From Pirellulaceae bacterium (GTDB taxonomy: Bacteria > Planctomycetota > Planctomycetia > Pirellulales > Pirellulaceae): DNA of 64,000 nt. Location of the stretch: contig BPJU01000007.1 in NCBI GenBank assembly GCA_026004775.1, positions 62,001-126,000 on the forward strand, written 5' to 3'. Shown one piece after another: positions 8,819-19,287 of the stretch. The notes under the pieces are model-generated. The model was not told the origin of the DNA. It searched no databases and was given only the letters and a program-made list of their open reading frames with translations. The first letter of the stretch is position 1. Each line of letters starts with the position of its first letter. A program made the position numbers and the translations under genes.

Positions 8819-11800
8819 ATGACGCACGCGGCTCGCTTCGGCTATCCGCAGCGCTACGGGCTGTATGATCCGGCTTACGAACACGACAGTTGCGGTGTCG
8901 GATTCGTCGCTCACATCAAGGGCCAGCGCAGTCACCAACTGGTGTTGGACGCCGATGTGGTGTTGCGCAACATGAGCCATCGCGGGGCGTGTGGCTGTGA
9001 GGAGAATACCGGTGATGGTGCCGGGATGCTCACGGCACTTCCTTATGAATTCCTGGCCAAGCAGGCCCAGCAGCTCTGGAACGCCACTTTGCCGCCTCCC
9101 GGCCAATTCGGTGCCGGACTGGTCTTTTTGCCCAAGAAGCCGGACGAGCGGGCCTACTGCAAGCAGGTGGTTGAACAGATCGTCCAGCAATTTGGCCAGC
9201 GCTTGATCGGGTGGCGCAAAGTTCCTCAACAACCGGACGTGGCCGACATCGGGCCTACCGCTCGGCAAGCCGAGCCGTATATGGAGCAGCTTTTCGTGGC
9301 GGCCGGCAAGGACGAGCAGGGGCGGTGGCTGAGTGGTGATGCCTTCGAACGCAAGCTCTATCTGATCCGCAAACGTTCCAGCCACGTGTTGCGCAGCGAC
9401 CCGCGCTTGGAACAAGCCAAACTGTTTTATATCTGTAGCCTGTCGACCAAGGTGATGATCTATAAAGGGATGCTCACTCCCGGGCAACTGATGCCCTATT
9501 TTCCCGATCTGGCGGATCCGGATTACCAGACCCACCTGGCGATGGTCCACTCCCGCTTTTCCACGAATACCTTCCCCAGTTGGGATCGTGCTCAACCGAA
9601 TCGCTTCATGTGCCACAACGGCGAAATCAACACGCTCAAAGGCAATATCAACTGGATGCACGCACGCCAGGGTGTGGTCCGATCGCCGCTGTTCGGCGAT
9701 GACCTGAAATGGCTCTTTCCGATCGTCGAGCCCGACTGTTCGGATTCGGGCAATTTCGACAACGTGCTGGAGTTTCTGCTGATGACCGGCCGCACGCTTC
9801 AAGAAGCGATCATGATGATGATCCCGGAAGCGTGGCAAAAGCACGAGACGATGTCGGAAACCAAACGGGCTTTCTACGAATACCATTCGTGCGTGATGGA
9901 GCCGTGGGACGGGCCGGCTTCGATCGCCTTTACCGACGGCCATTACATCGGAGCGGTGTTGGACCGCAACGGCTTGCGCCCCAGCCGCTATTACCTGACG
10001 TTCGACGACCGGGTGATCATGGCCAGCGAAGTCGGTGTCTTGCCGGTACCCCCCGAGCTGGTCAAAGAGAAAGGACGGCTCCAGCCGGGCCGGATGTTCC
10101 TGATCGATTTCGAACAAGGGGCACTGGTGCCCGACGAAGTGCTCAAAGAACAGTTCGCTCGCCGCCGGCCCTACGGCCAATGGCTGCGGACTCATCGCAT
10201 TCAGTTGTCGGATCTTCGGCCGGGAAAGGAAGCGCACGGCTTCGATCCTGACACGCTTCTTCCGCGCATGAAGGCCTTCGGCTACACCGTCGAGACGATG
10301 CAGTTCATGCTGCTGCCGATGGTCAAGGAGAAGCGCGATCCGATCGGCTCGATGGGGAACGACTCGGCTCTGGCCTGCCTGTCGGACCAGCCCCGGATGA
10401 TTTACGACTATTTCAAGCAGATGTTCGCCCAGGTGACCAATCCGGCGATCGACTCGATCCGCGAAGAGGTGATCATGTCGCTGGAGTGCTACATTGGGCC
10501 GGAGCGGAATCTGCTGGAAACGACGCCGGAGCATTGCCAGCGGTTGCTGCTTCCGCATCCGATTCTGACCAATGAAGAGCTGGCGGCGATCAAACACATT
10601 GACATCCGCGGCTGGCGTACTCGCGTCATCGACATCACTTACCCGGTTGCCGAAGGTGTCGATGGGCTGGTGCCGGCTTTGGAGCGCATCTGCCAGGAAG
10701 CCGAGCAGGCGATCGACGAGGGGTACAGTTTGGTGGTGCTGACGGACCGAGCCGTGTCGGCCGAACGCGTTCCCGTAAGCACGCTGCTGGCATGTGGAGC
10801 CGTGCATCACCATCTGGTGCGCCGGGCCAAGCGAACGCGCATCGGCTTGTTAGTCGAGACGGGCGAGGCGCGCGAGGTGCATCACTTCTGCCTGCTGGTG
10901 GGCTACGGAGCCGACGGCATCAATCCTTACCTGGCGTTCGAAGCCCTGTGGCAGGCTCGCCGCGACGGCCTGTTGCCGGCTGATGAGTTTCCCGATGACC
11001 AGAAAGTCGTAGCTGCTTATCGCAAGAGCGTGGCCAAGGGGATGCTCAAGGTGATGGCCAAGATGGGCATCTCCACGCTCCAGTCCTACAAAGGGGCTCA
11101 GATCTTCGAGGCTCTGGGTTTGCGGGACGAAGTGATCGACCGCTGTTTTGCCGGCACGGCCAGCCGCGTGCAGGGTGTCGGCTTCCGCGTGCTGGCTGAA
11201 GAGGCTTTGCGGCGGCATCGACTAGGCTATCCGCCCCGCCCCACTCCGGATGCCGGTGAATTGCCCAACCCGGGTGAGTTCCACTGGAGGCCCAATGGGG
11301 AGCGCCATGGCTGGGAGCCGGCCGTCATCGCGGACCTCCAGATCGCCGCTCGTATGGGGGACCAGAACGCTTATTGGCGATTTGCCGAGCGGGTCAATCA
11401 GGAGAATCGCAATTGGCGGACGCTGCGGGGTCTTTTGCGGTTCCGGCCGCACGCCAACGGAGGGCCGATCCCACTGGAAGAGGTCGAGCCGGCTCAAAAC
11501 ATCGTGCGTCGTTTCTGTACGGGGGCGATGAGTTTCGGTTCGATTTCGGCGGAAGCTCACGAGACTCTCGCCATCGCCATGAACCGCCTCGGGGGCAAGA
11601 GCAATACCGGCGAGGGTGGCGAAGATCCGGAGCGCTACAAACCTCTGCCCAACGGTGACAGCAAACGCTCGGCCATCAAGCAGGTCGCCTCGGGACGCTT
11701 CGGTGTGACGATCTGGTACTTGACCAATGCCGATGAACTCCAGATCAAAATTGCTCAAGGCGCCAAGCCAGGAGAAGGCGGGGAATTGCCGGGCCGGAAA

Positions 11801-13429
11801 GTGGACGAGACGATCGCGCGCATCCGCCATTCGACTCCCGGCGTCGGGCTTATCAGCCCACCGCCGCACCACGACATTTACTCGATTGAAGACCTGGCGC
11901 AGTTGATCTACGACCTGAAGAACGCAAACCCCAAGGCGCGCATCAGCGTCAAACTGGTTTCGGAAGTGGGCGTCGGCACGATTGCCGCCGGTGTGGCCAA
12001 AGCTCATGCCGACCATATCCTGATCTCAGGTGATGCCGGCGGCACCGGGGCGTCGCCGCTTACCAGTATCAAGCACGCAGGCCTGCCGTGGGAACTCGGT
12101 TTGGCCGAGACGCACCAGACGCTGGTGATGAACGACCTGCGCAGCCGTGTCGTGCTCCAAACCGATGGCGGTCTGAAGACGGGCCGCGACGTCGTGATCG
12201 CGGCTCTGTTGGGAGCCGAAGAATTCGGCTTTTCCACAGCGCCGCTGATCACCCTGGGCTGCATCATGATGCGCAAGTGCCATCTGAATACCTGCCCGGT
12301 CGGCATCGCCACTCAGGATCCGGTTCTGCGAGCCAAGTTCACCGGCAAGCCGGAGCACCTGATCAACTACTTTTTCATGGTTGCTGAAGAGGCTCGCCGC
12401 ATTATGGCCGAGCTGGGCTTCCGTTCGATTGACGAGATGATCGGTCGAGTGGATGTGCTGGAGCCGCAAGACGCCATCGATCACTGGAAGGCCGAAGGGC
12501 TGGATCTTTCGGCTCTGCTGCGGCCGGCTCCCAAACCCCATCCGCAAGTGGAGGTGCGCTGCACGCGGGCCCAGAATCACGGGTTGGATCAGGCTTTGGA
12601 CAACCAATTGATGGAACTGGCCAAACCGGCTTTGGAGCGAGGCCAGGCGGTGCGTGTCGAGCTGCCGATCCGCAACATCTATCGCACCGTCGGCACGACG
12701 CTCAGCCATCGGCTGGTCGAAAAATGGGGCGAGGACGGTTTGCCGGACGGGACGATCCACTTCAAGTTTTATGGGTCGGCCGGACAGAGTTTCGGCGCGT
12801 TCTTGGCGCGTGGCATCACCCTGGAATTGGAAGGGGATGCCAATGACTATGTGGGTAAAGGGCTGTCCGGCGGCCGGTTGATCATCTATCCGCCGCGGGA
12901 GAGCCGTTTCCGGGCTGAAGACAATATTCTCATTGGCAACGTGGTATTGTACGGGGCAACCAGCGGGGAAGCGTTTTTCCGTGGCCGGGCGGCGGAACGC
13001 TTCTGCGTGCGCAACAGCGGTGCTCGCGCTGTGATCGAAGGGGTAGGGGATCATGGCTGCGAGTATATGACCGGGGGGATCGCCGTGATTCTGGGGCCCA
13101 CCGGACGCAACTTCGCGGCGGGGATGTCGGGCGGCATTGCGTATGTGCTGGACGAAACCGGCGATTTCCCCATCCGCTGCAACTTGGGCACCGTCGAACT
13201 GGAGCCGGTGGAGGCCGCTGAAGATATCGCCGATCTGCTGGAATTGATAAGCCGCCATCAAGAGCTGACCGGCTCCACCGTGGCTGCACGCGTGCTGGAT
13301 CAGTGGCCCGATATCCTGGCCAAGTTCGTCAAAGTGATGCCGATCGACTACAAACGCGTGCTGATGGAGCGTCAAGAGCACGACGAGGAGGTCGAGGCAC
13401 CGGTTCACGAGGAAGTGCCCGTCAAGTGA
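8819..13429 (+). CDS. gltB: Glutamate synthase large (alpha) subunit
   Basis: GltB makes two L-glutamate from L-glutamine and 2-oxoglutarate together with GltD. The start chosen is ATG 8819 ([14 protein letters not shown]), giving 1536 aa, the normal family length; the longer frame from 8735 overlaps the LysR stop. Domains in order: an N-terminal Ntn glutaminase with the nucleophile Cys25 in HDSCGVGF, which implies removal of a 24-residue propeptide; a central domain; the FMN-binding synthase domain from about residue 860 ([26 protein letters not shown]); the 3Fe-4S motif [12 protein letters not shown] near 1148-1160; and the C-terminal GxGxG beta-helix (about 1250-1500, with [12 protein letters not shown] and [10 protein letters not shown]). 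It is followed by gltD 72 bases downstream. The LysR gene upstream is a probable regulator. Confidence 0.97.
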   Translation: MTHAARFGYPQRYGLYDPAYEHDSCGVGFVAHIKGQRSHQLVLDADVVLRNMSHRGACGCEENTGDGAGMLTALPYEFLAKQAQQLWNATLPPPGQFGAGLVFLPKKPDERAYCKQVVEQIVQQFGQRLIGWRKVPQQPDVADIGPTARQAEPYMEQLFVAAGKDEQGRWLSGDAFERKLYLIRKRSSHVLRSDPRLEQAKLFYICSLSTKVMIYKGMLTPGQLMPYFPDLADPDYQTHLAMVHSRFSTNTFPSWDRAQPNRFMCHNGEINTLKGNINWMHARQGVVRSPLFGDDLKWLFPIVEPDCSDSGNFDNVLEFLLMTGRTLQEAIMMMIPEAWQKHETMSETKRAFYEYHSCVMEPWDGPASIAFTDGHYIGAVLDRNGLRPSRYYLTFDDRVIMASEVGVLPVPPELVKEKGRLQPGRMFLIDFEQGALVPDEVLKEQFARRRPYGQWLRTHRIQLSDLRPGKEAHGFDPDTLLPRMKAFGYTVETMQFMLLPMVKEKRDPIGSMGNDSALACLSDQPRMIYDYFKQMFAQVTNPAIDSIREEVIMSLECYIGPERNLLETTPEHCQRLLLPHPILTNEELAAIKHIDIRGWRTRVIDITYPVAEGVDGLVPALERICQEAEQAIDEGYSLVVLTDRAVSAERVPVSTLLACGAVHHHLVRRAKRTRIGLLVETGEAREVHHFCLLVGYGADGINPYLAFEALWQARRDGLLPADEFPDDQKVVAAYRKSVAKGMLKVMAKMGISTLQSYKGAQIFEALGLRDEVIDRCFAGTASRVQGVGFRVLAEEALRRHRLGYPPRPTPDAGELPNPGEFHWRPNGERHGWEPAVIADLQIAARMGDQNAYWRFAERVNQENRNWRTLRGLLRFRPHANGGPIPLEEVEPAQNIVRRFCTGAMSFGSISAEAHETLAIAMNRLGGKSNTGEGGEDPERYKPLPNGDSKRSAIKQVASGRFGVTIWYLTNADELQIKIAQGAKPGEGGELPGRKVDETIARIRHSTPGVGLISPPPHHDIYSIEDLAQLIYDLKNANPKARISVKLVSEVGVGTIAAGVAKAHADHILISGDAGGTGASPLTSIKHAGLPWELGLAETHQTLVMNDLRSRVVLQTDGGLKTGRDVVIAALLGAEEFGFSTAPLITLGCIMMRKCHLNTCPVGIATQDPVLRAKFTGKPEHLINYFFMVAEEARRIMAELGFRSIDEMIGRVDVLEPQDAIDHWKAEGLDLSALLRPAPKPHPQVEVRCTRAQNHGLDQALDNQLMELAKPALERGQAVRVELPIRNIYRTVGTTLSHRLVEKWGEDGLPDGTIHFKFYGSAGQSFGAFLARGITLELEGDANDYVGKGLSGGRLIIYPPRESRFRAEDNILIGNVVLYGATSGEAFFRGRAAERFCVRNSGARAVIEGVGDHGCEYMTGGIAVILGPTGRNFAAGMSGGIAYVLDETGDFPIRCNLGTVELEPVEAAEDIADLLELISRHQELTGSTVAARVLDQWPDILAKFVKVMPIDYKRVLMERQEHDEEVEAPVHEEVPVK

Positions 13430-13501
13430 CGTTGCGGCCCCCCGGCTGTGAATTGCGTTGTTGAGGGCCGTATCGAAAATACCATCGAGGCGGACAGGAC
13501 T

Positions 13502-14977
13502 ATGGGAAAACCGACAGGATTCAAAGAGTATCCACGCAAGACCGTGCCGTATCGCGATCCGCTGCAGCGGCTGAACGATTTTCTTGAGATCTATACTCAG
13601 CCGGACGAAGAACATCTGCGGATTCAGGGGGCCCGTTGCATGGATTGCGGCGTTCCCTATTGCCAGTCGGCCACCGGCTGCCCGATCGATAACTTGATCC
13701 CGGAATGGAACGACCTGGTCTATCAGGGCCGCTGGCGCGAAGCTCTGGAACGCCTCCATAAGACCAACAACTTTCCGGAATTCACGGGCCGCACCTGTCC
13801 GGCACCGTGTGAAGGCGCGTGTGTTCTGGGGATTATCGAACCTCCGGTGACGATCAAGAACATCGAGAATGCGATCATTGATCGAGGCTTTGCGGAAGGC
13901 TGGGTGCGGCCTCGCCCGCCGGCTCTGCGCACGGGAAAAAAAGTGGCCATCGTCGGGTCGGGACCTGCGGGGCTGGCGGCCGCCGACCAGCTCAACAAGG
14001 CCGGCCACACGGTGACGGTCTACGAGCGGGCCGACCGTATCGGCGGGCTGCTGATGTACGGCATCCCCAATATGAAATTGGACAAGGCGGTCGTGGAGCG
14101 CCGCATCCATTTAATGGAGCAAGAGGGGGTGGTGTTTGTTCCCAATGCCGACGTCGGCAATAACGTCGACCCTCATGAATTGCTGGCCGACAACGACGCT
14201 TTGATCCTGGCCACGGGAGCCACCCAGCCGCGGGATTTACCTGTGCCGGGCCGACACCTGAACGGGATCCATTTCGCCATGGAGTTCCTGACCAAGACCA
14301 CCAAGAGTCTGCTGGACAGCGGCCTGAAGGATGGCCAGTTCATCTCGGCCCGTAACAAGAAGGTCGTGGTCATAGGCGGCGGCGACACGGGAACCGACTG
14401 CATTGCCACGGCACTGCGGCACGGGTGCCGCAGTCTGGTGAACTTCGAGCTGTTGCCGCAGCCGCCCGCGCAGCGAGCTCCGGATAATCCGTGGCCCCAG
14501 TGGCCCCGCATTTACCGGGTGGACTACGGCCACGAGGAAGCTCGGGCCCAGTTCGGCCGGGACCCGCGCTCCTATTGCATCCTGACCAAAGAATTCATCG
14601 ACGACGGCCATGGTAACGTGGCAGCGATCCGCACCGTCGAAGTCCAATGGGAGCGCCAGGCAGGACGCTTCGTGATGCGCGAACTCCCCGGCACAGAGCG
14701 CGAATGGGAGGCGGATCTGGTGCTGCTGGCCATGGGTTTCTTGGGACCTGAGCGGTACGTGTCGGACCTGCTGAAAATCGAATACGACGAGCGCGGCAAT
14801 TACCGGGCTCCTCACGGACGCTTCGCCACCAACGTTCCCAAAGTGTTCGCAGCCGGCGATTGCCGTCGCGGCCAGTCACTGGTCGTCTGGGCGATTAACG
14901 AGGGTCGAGGCGTGGCACGGGCCGTGGATGAGTTTCTGATGGGTGAGTCGGTTTTGCCGGCACCCGATGGCGGCTGA
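13502..14977 (+). CDS. gltD: Glutamate synthase small (beta) subunit, NADPH-type
   Basis: GltD oxidises NAD(P)H by FAD and passes electrons through Fe-S clusters to GltB. The start chosen is ATG 13502 ([17 protein letters not shown]), giving 491 aa, typical for the family; a GTG at 13448 is an unlikely start. Seen: N-terminal cysteines for two 4Fe-4S clusters ([13 protein letters not shown] at residues about 46-60; [10 protein letters not shown] near 100), the FAD dinucleotide motif [15 protein letters not shown] (about 149), and the NADPH motif [13 protein letters not shown] (about 288). A C-terminal [15 protein letters not shown] completes the FAD fold. Its 72-base spacing behind gltB and shared strand indicate one operon. 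Confidence 0.97.
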   Translation: MGKPTGFKEYPRKTVPYRDPLQRLNDFLEIYTQPDEEHLRIQGARCMDCGVPYCQSATGCPIDNLIPEWNDLVYQGRWREALERLHKTNNFPEFTGRTCPAPCEGACVLGIIEPPVTIKNIENAIIDRGFAEGWVRPRPPALRTGKKVAIVGSGPAGLAAADQLNKAGHTVTVYERADRIGGLLMYGIPNMKLDKAVVERRIHLMEQEGVVFVPNADVGNNVDPHELLADNDALILATGATQPRDLPVPGRHLNGIHFAMEFLTKTTKSLLDSGLKDGQFISARNKKVVVIGGGDTGTDCIATALRHGCRSLVNFELLPQPPAQRAPDNPWPQWPRIYRVDYGHEEARAQFGRDPRSYCILTKEFIDDGHGNVAAIRTVEVQWERQAGRFVMRELPGTEREWEADLVLLAMGFLGPERYVSDLLKIEYDERGNYRAPHGRFATNVPKVFAAGDCRRGQSLVVWAINEGRGVARAVDEFLMGESVLPAPDGG

Positions 14978-14990
14978 TTCCCTGGAGCTG

Positions 14991-15377
14991 TCAGCTCGAT
15001 GTACCCATGGGTTGGGCCGAGCGATGCACAATCCGCTCGAAAGCGCAACCGATGAGAAACCGCCGCTGCGGATCGTCGAAGTCCCGCTCGCACCGCGAAA
15101 TGCGGGCCAATATCAACACGGTGTCGTCCGGCGGCCCAATCTGAAGGAGAATCGCGCGTTCGGTGGGAGCTTCCGGCGAATAGAACGACACTCCCCCCAT
15201 AGACAAATCCCGCGTCTCCACGGCGACGAATCGACGCGGTGAGCCTGTGTGCAAATCGCTGTCAAGAGAAGCGCCGGCCAACGTGTGAAACCGGACACGC
15301 ACGTGCCGGCGGCGACTTTGCCAGCGGTTCCAAGTGTCGGCCGGCACTGACTCGGACGGTACTTCGCGGCTCGTCAT
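14991..15377 (-). CDS. PilZ-domain protein
   Basis: This 128-aa protein starts at ATG 15377 ([10 protein letters not shown]), with AAAGG about 10 bases upstream; a longer frame reaches 15458. The PilZ signature is visible: an RRRHVRVRF arginine box (RxxxR type) at about residues 22-30 and the [10 protein letters not shown] motif (D/NxSxxG) at about 57-66. It ends in a beta-rich stretch. PilZ domains bind cyclic di-GMP and alter motility, adhesion or enzyme activity. As there is no other domain, it would act as a stand-alone cytoplasmic receptor. It converges with gltD, 13 bases between stops. No partner gene is next to it, so its output is unknown. Confidence 0.82.
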   Translation of the reverse strand: MTSREVPSESVPADTWNRWQSRRRHVRVRFHTLAGASLDSDLHTGSPRRFVAVETRDLSMGGVSFYSPEAPTERAILLQIGPPDDTVLILARISRCERDFDDPQRRFLIGCAFERIVHRSAQPMGTSS

Positions 15378-15627
15378 GGCAAGCGACCTTTGCTTTGCAG
15401 TGGAATGCCACCGGTGGTGCGGCGCGCGGTATACGTGCGTTTGCAAGCGGATAGCCAATCAGGCTCTGTCACAACTCTAGCTTGGCTTCTCGAGCCTGGC
15501 GAACTGCCGGCCCAAGGTAACGCTTGCTGGAATTACTCCAAAACCGACACATCCGTTACCGTTCGCTTATCTCGCTCACCTTGACCGCCTTGCCGGTGTA
15601 GGTACACTGGCCGTTTTCGGGTAAGAG

Positions 15628-17727
15628 ATGGCGTTTTCACCAATCATGAGGCTGACACCTGATATGTCCGTCACCGCTCAATCCCTGGAACAATTGGCGA
15701 TCAACACCATCCGGACTCTGTCCATGGATGGGGTGCAGAAGGCCAACAGTGGCCATCCGGGAACCCCTATGGCTTTGGCACCGGTGGCGTATGTGCTGTG
15801 GACGGAGTTCCTGCGCTATGACCCGCAGCATCCGCGCTGGCCCGGCCGTGACCGGTTTATCCTCTCTTGCGGCCACGCCTCGATGCTTCTTTATTCGATG
15901 CTCCACCTGGCCGGCGTGCGTAAAGTGAACCCGGCCACCGGTGAGCCGACCGACGAACTGGCGATCCGTTTGGACGACATCAAGCGATTCCGTCAATTGC
16001 ACAGCCCCTGTGCCGGCCATCCGGAGTATGGCGAGGCCGAGGGGATCGAAACGACCACGGGGCCTTTGGGACAAGGTGTGGGAAACAGCGTGGGGATGGC
16101 GATTGCCGGCCAGTGGCTGGCCGCTCGGTACAACCGGCCCGGCTGCACACTGTTTCCGTTTCGGGTCTTCGCGTTATGCAGCGACGGTGATCTGATGGAG
16201 GGCGTGGGAGCCGAGGCCGCCTCGCTGGCCGGTCACCTGCGGCTGAACAATCTCTGCTGGATATACGACGACAATCACATCACGATCGAGGGGTCGACGG
16301 AGTTGGCTTTCAGCGAGGATGTGGCGGGGCGGTTCGAGGCGCTCGGATGGCGGGCTGTGCGAGTGGCTGATGCCAACGACCTGGAAGCCCTGCGGGCCGC
16401 TTTGCGCCAGTTCGAGCAGACCGATGATCGCCCCACGATCATCATCGTGCGGAGCATTATCGGTTATGGAGCGCCGAACAAAGCCAATACTCACGCGGCG
16501 CACGGAGCCCCTTTAGGTGAAGAAGAGGTGCGGTTGGCCAAACGGTTTTATGGCTGGCCGGAAGACGAAACGTTTCTGGTGCCCCAACAGGTGCTCGAGC
16601 ATTTCCAGGCCACCCTCGGCCAACGGGGGGCTGAGTTGTACAGCCAGTGGCAACACGATTTCCAGCGGTTGGCAGCCGAGCATCCGGAAGCCGCACGGGA
16701 GCTGGAGACGATCTTTCAGGGGGGATTGCCTGCCGGGTGGCAGGAGGCCCTGCCGCGATTTGCTCCCGATGCCAAAGGGATGGCCACCCGCGTCTCTTCG
16801 GGAAAAGTGCTTCAGGCTTTGGCGCCCCGCATCCCGTGGTTGATCGGGGGTTCGGCCGATCTGGCTCCCTCGACGATGACGCTCTTGGATAACCAGGGGC
16901 ATTTCAGTGCCCAGGACCGAGCCGGGAGGAACCTGCATTTCGGGGTGCGCGAGCATGCCATGGCGGCCGCCTGCAACGGGATGGCGCTGGCCGGCTTGCG
17001 GCCTTATGGAGCCACTTTCTTCGTGTTTACGGACTACATGCGGCCGGCGATGCGCCTCAGCGCCATGATGCGCCAGCGTGTCTTGTTCATTCTGACCCAC
17101 GACTCGATCGGCCTGGGTGAAGACGGTCCCACGCATCAGCCGATCGAGCACCTGGCGGCCTGCCGGGCCATCCCGGGCATGGTGGTGATCCGGCCGGCTG
17201 ACGCCAACGAAGTGGCCGAAGCGTACCGATGGGCGTTGCAGTCGGCCCGGGGGCCGGTGGCCCTGGTACTAACCCGCCAAAACGTGCCTACGCTCGATCG
17301 ATCTTCCTTGGGCGCGGCCGAAGGACTCCAGAAAGGAGCGTACGTTCTGGCCGACGCCCCCGACGGGAAGCCTCAGGTAATTCTGATCGGCACCGGCAGT
17401 GAAGTGCACATCTGTCTTGCTGCCCAGCAAGTGCTGCTTTCGCAAGGCATCGCCGCTCGCGTGGTGAGCATGCCCAGCATGGAGCTGTTCGAGCAGCAGC
17501 CGGAAGACTACCGGCAGCAGGTCCTCCCGCCGAATATTCCGGCTCGCGTGGTGGTCGAGGCGGGAGTGCGTCAGGGTTGGGAGCCGTATCTTGGCCGGCA
17601 CGGGCGGTTCGTCGGCCTGAGCGGCTTCGGGGCGTCGGCACCGTACACCGAGCTTTATCGTCACTTTGGTCTGACCCCCGAGCGCGTGGTTCAGGAAGCC
17701 CTTGCCGCCCTGGAAGCGGTCCGCTAA
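15628..17727 (+). CDS. tkt: Transketolase
   Basis: Transketolase is the thiamine-diphosphate enzyme that moves two-carbon units between ketose and aldose phosphates in the pentose phosphate pathway. The full frame is 699 aa; ATG 15664 (MSVTAQSLEQLAI) would give 687 aa and is an equally good start, since homology begins there. Seen: the N-terminal substrate and cofactor loop NSGHPGTPM, the GPLGQGVGNSVGMAIA turn, the TPP-binding GDG motif CSDGDLMEG near residue 180 with the metal-binding IYDDNHITIEG, and the central pyrimidine domain with GVREHAMAAACNGMAL. THDSIGLGEDGPTHQPIEHL is followed by the C-terminal domain with VVEAGVRQGWEPY. All hallmarks are intact. It is monocistronic and ends 31 bases from the convergent DUF1559 gene. 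Confidence 0.97.
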   Translation: MAFSPIMRLTPDMSVTAQSLEQLAINTIRTLSMDGVQKANSGHPGTPMALAPVAYVLWTEFLRYDPQHPRWPGRDRFILSCGHASMLLYSMLHLAGVRKVNPATGEPTDELAIRLDDIKRFRQLHSPCAGHPEYGEAEGIETTTGPLGQGVGNSVGMAIAGQWLAARYNRPGCTLFPFRVFALCSDGDLMEGVGAEAASLAGHLRLNNLCWIYDDNHITIEGSTELAFSEDVAGRFEALGWRAVRVADANDLEALRAALRQFEQTDDRPTIIIVRSIIGYGAPNKANTHAAHGAPLGEEEVRLAKRFYGWPEDETFLVPQQVLEHFQATLGQRGAELYSQWQHDFQRLAAEHPEAARELETIFQGGLPAGWQEALPRFAPDAKGMATRVSSGKVLQALAPRIPWLIGGSADLAPSTMTLLDNQGHFSAQDRAGRNLHFGVREHAMAAACNGMALAGLRPYGATFFVFTDYMRPAMRLSAMMRQRVLFILTHDSIGLGEDGPTHQPIEHLAACRAIPGMVVIRPADANEVAEAYRWALQSARGPVALVLTRQNVPTLDRSSLGAAEGLQKGAYVLADAPDGKPQVILIGTGSEVHICLAAQQVLLSQGIAARVVSMPSMELFEQQPEDYRQQVLPPNIPARVVVEAGVRQGWEPYLGRHGRFVGLSGFGASAPYTELYRHFGLTPERVVQEALAALEAVR

Positions 17728-17758
17728 AGAAGCCCGCTCGAGCTCGGTTGACCGAAAC

Positions 17759-18790
17759 TCATTCGCTCTGCGTCACCGGCTCGCCTCCGGCACGAGTCGC
17801 CAGCGCTCGCCATGTCCATAAATCGATCGTCTTGGCAACAAACCGGACCGATCCGTCCGTAAACAGCGTGTTGACGCCTTGGCGATGATAACTGCGCGAT
17901 GTGACCGCCGCGTACGTGATTTGTGACGGAGAGATCCCTTCGCGCGAGGAGTTGAAATCCACGTCGTACAACGTACCGCCCGACGTGAAGGGAACTACGG
18001 TCTGAGGCGGGAAAAGGGCGGTGAAGCCGGTCTGATGAACACGCGAGTCGACCCATTCGGTATGGCCCGAATTGGTTTTGAACGAACCGCCATACAGCAC
18101 CACATCGGATGGAGAACCGGGTGGAGGCACGCCAGGACCGTTCGGATTACCGCTGTCTCGTAGATACGGTTGCCACGCTTTTACTTCAGCAAAAGCCACA
18201 GTGTTGCTCGTACCGTCCAGAACGCTCGCCATGCTCGTCGGCTGGTTGGGGATAATAAGACCATCACCGCCAAGCTGCCGCACCGGATCGAACACCATCC
18301 AAACGCCCATGTTTGCGCCGTAGTTGAGTACCCAATATTGAAAATTCGGGTCATGCGGTTTCGGGTCGTGACGCGGCTGTTTGTTGATCTCGCTCGGGCA
18401 AATGTAGGTCGATACCTTGGTACCGGCCACTTGGGATTGCAACCCATAAGGCACCGACCAATCGATCAGGTTCTGCAAGTTTTCCTGCTCCAGGAAGGGT
18501 AACAGTCGGGCTTGGACAGAGAAACTATCCGAACTGGTTCCGATCCGGTAAAGTCCCGCGGGGGGAAAAACTTTGAACGTGTCGTGGTAGTTGTGCAGAG
18601 CGATTCCGATTTGGCGCAAGTTGTTCGAGCACGACATGCGGCGGGCGGCTTCACGGGCCGCCTGCACAGCCGGCAACAGAAGGCCGACCAGCACACCAAT
18701 AATGGCGATCACCACCAGAAGCTCAACCAGCGTGAACCCATAACGCCCAACTCGGTACGAACCGTAACGCATTCTGCCTGCGCTCTGCAT
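17759..18790 (-). CDS. DUF1559 protein with prepilin-type N-terminus
   Basis: This 343-aa protein starts at ATG 18790 (MQSAGRMRYG), because AAAGGAAAC precedes it; the longer GTG start at 18817 lies on that site. The N-terminus carries a type IV prepilin/pseudopilin cleavage and methylation signal, GFTLVELLVVIAIIGVL. Cleavage would fall after Gly, leaving N-methyl-Phe and a long hydrophobic helix. AREAARRMSCSNNLRQIG, the usual DUF1559 continuation, follows, and FTDGSVRFV near the end is the family's C-terminal H-X9-DG-type motif. The family is greatly expanded in planctomycetes (dozens per genome) and is thought to form or decorate pseudopilus-like surface structures; its exact function is unknown. 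It is a single gene with its own promoter region to the right. Confidence 0.93.
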   Translation of the reverse strand: MQSAGRMRYGSYRVGRYGFTLVELLVVIAIIGVLVGLLLPAVQAAREAARRMSCSNNLRQIGIALHNYHDTFKVFPPAGLYRIGTSSDSFSVQARLLPFLEQENLQNLIDWSVPYGLQSQVAGTKVSTYICPSEINKQPRHDPKPHDPNFQYWVLNYGANMGVWMVFDPVRQLGGDGLIIPNQPTSMASVLDGTSNTVAFAEVKAWQPYLRDSGNPNGPGVPPPGSPSDVVLYGGSFKTNSGHTEWVDSRVHQTGFTALFPPQTVVPFTSGGTLYDVDFNSSREGISPSQITYAAVTSRSYHRQGVNTLFTDGSVRFVAKTIDLWTWRALATRAGGEPVTQSE

Positions 18791-18864
18791 GGTCAGTTTC
18801 CTTTCTGGCTTGCTCACCCAACGCTACGACCCATGCGGGACGCAATACGTACCCCAGTCAATAC

Positions 18865-18902
18865 GATAATGAGATTCGATATCAATAACGATCTCTTGTC
18901 AA
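18865..18902 (-). promoter_or_regulatory. Candidate promoter and Fur-like operator of the DUF1559 gene
   Basis: On the minus strand TTGACA lies at 18902-18897, with weak TATCGA or TCGAAT -10 candidates 15-17 bases further on. Overlapping it, the plus strand reads GATAATGAGATTC at 18865-18877, then TATCAATAAC. This resembles a diverged Fur-family box built from GATAAT units with dyad symmetry. It is a pattern match without proof of binding. Confidence 0.25.
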
Positions 18903-19197
18903 GGGGGTAAGAAAAATCTCGAAGTCGCGAGAAGTCTGGTGGTTTGGAGGGATGCGGCTGGCAGAGCGCCACGATAAATTAACTCTATGTAAGGTAAGCA
19001 CATACTACTACACAATAGGTGGCTGTCCACCCGGAGAGCGACAGCGGGCCGGATAGAGAGTGCCGGGCGCTAATTGAGACTCGATTTCTGTGGCACGGGC
19101 GGCCTCGCCCGTGAGGAGTTGACGTTCCATCACAGGGGAGACAGGGCTGCGCAGCCCGCGTTATGCACCGGCTTTGACCAGCATCTTGGGTGACCCA

Positions 19198-19247
19198 CAC
19201 GGCCGAGACGGCCGTGCTACATTGGGCGGCCGAGATGGCCGTGCCAC
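19198..19247. repeat. Two tandem copies of an intergenic CGGCCGAGAYGGCCGTG palindrome
   Basis: CACGGCCGAGACGGCCGTG at 19198-19216 and GGCCGAGATGGCCGTGCCAC at 19228-19247 are two copies of a dyad-symmetric element, spaced about 27 bases apart. Nearby, GGCACGGGCGGCCTCGCCCGTGAGG-like sequence (about 19092-19116) is a related hairpin. Together with the rest of 18903-19287, this roughly 385-base gap holds no gene. Such palindromes between genes suggest a dispersed genomic repeat rather than a regulator of the flanking genes. Confidence 0.5.
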
Positions 19248-19287
19248 GAAGGGTGGCTCAAACACCAGCCTGTGACCGAGCCTCAGA

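Noticed and set aside
8795-10813. 672-codon minus-strand frame opposite gltB
   Set aside because: Shadow frame; the plus strand has an unbroken glutamate synthase with all motifs.
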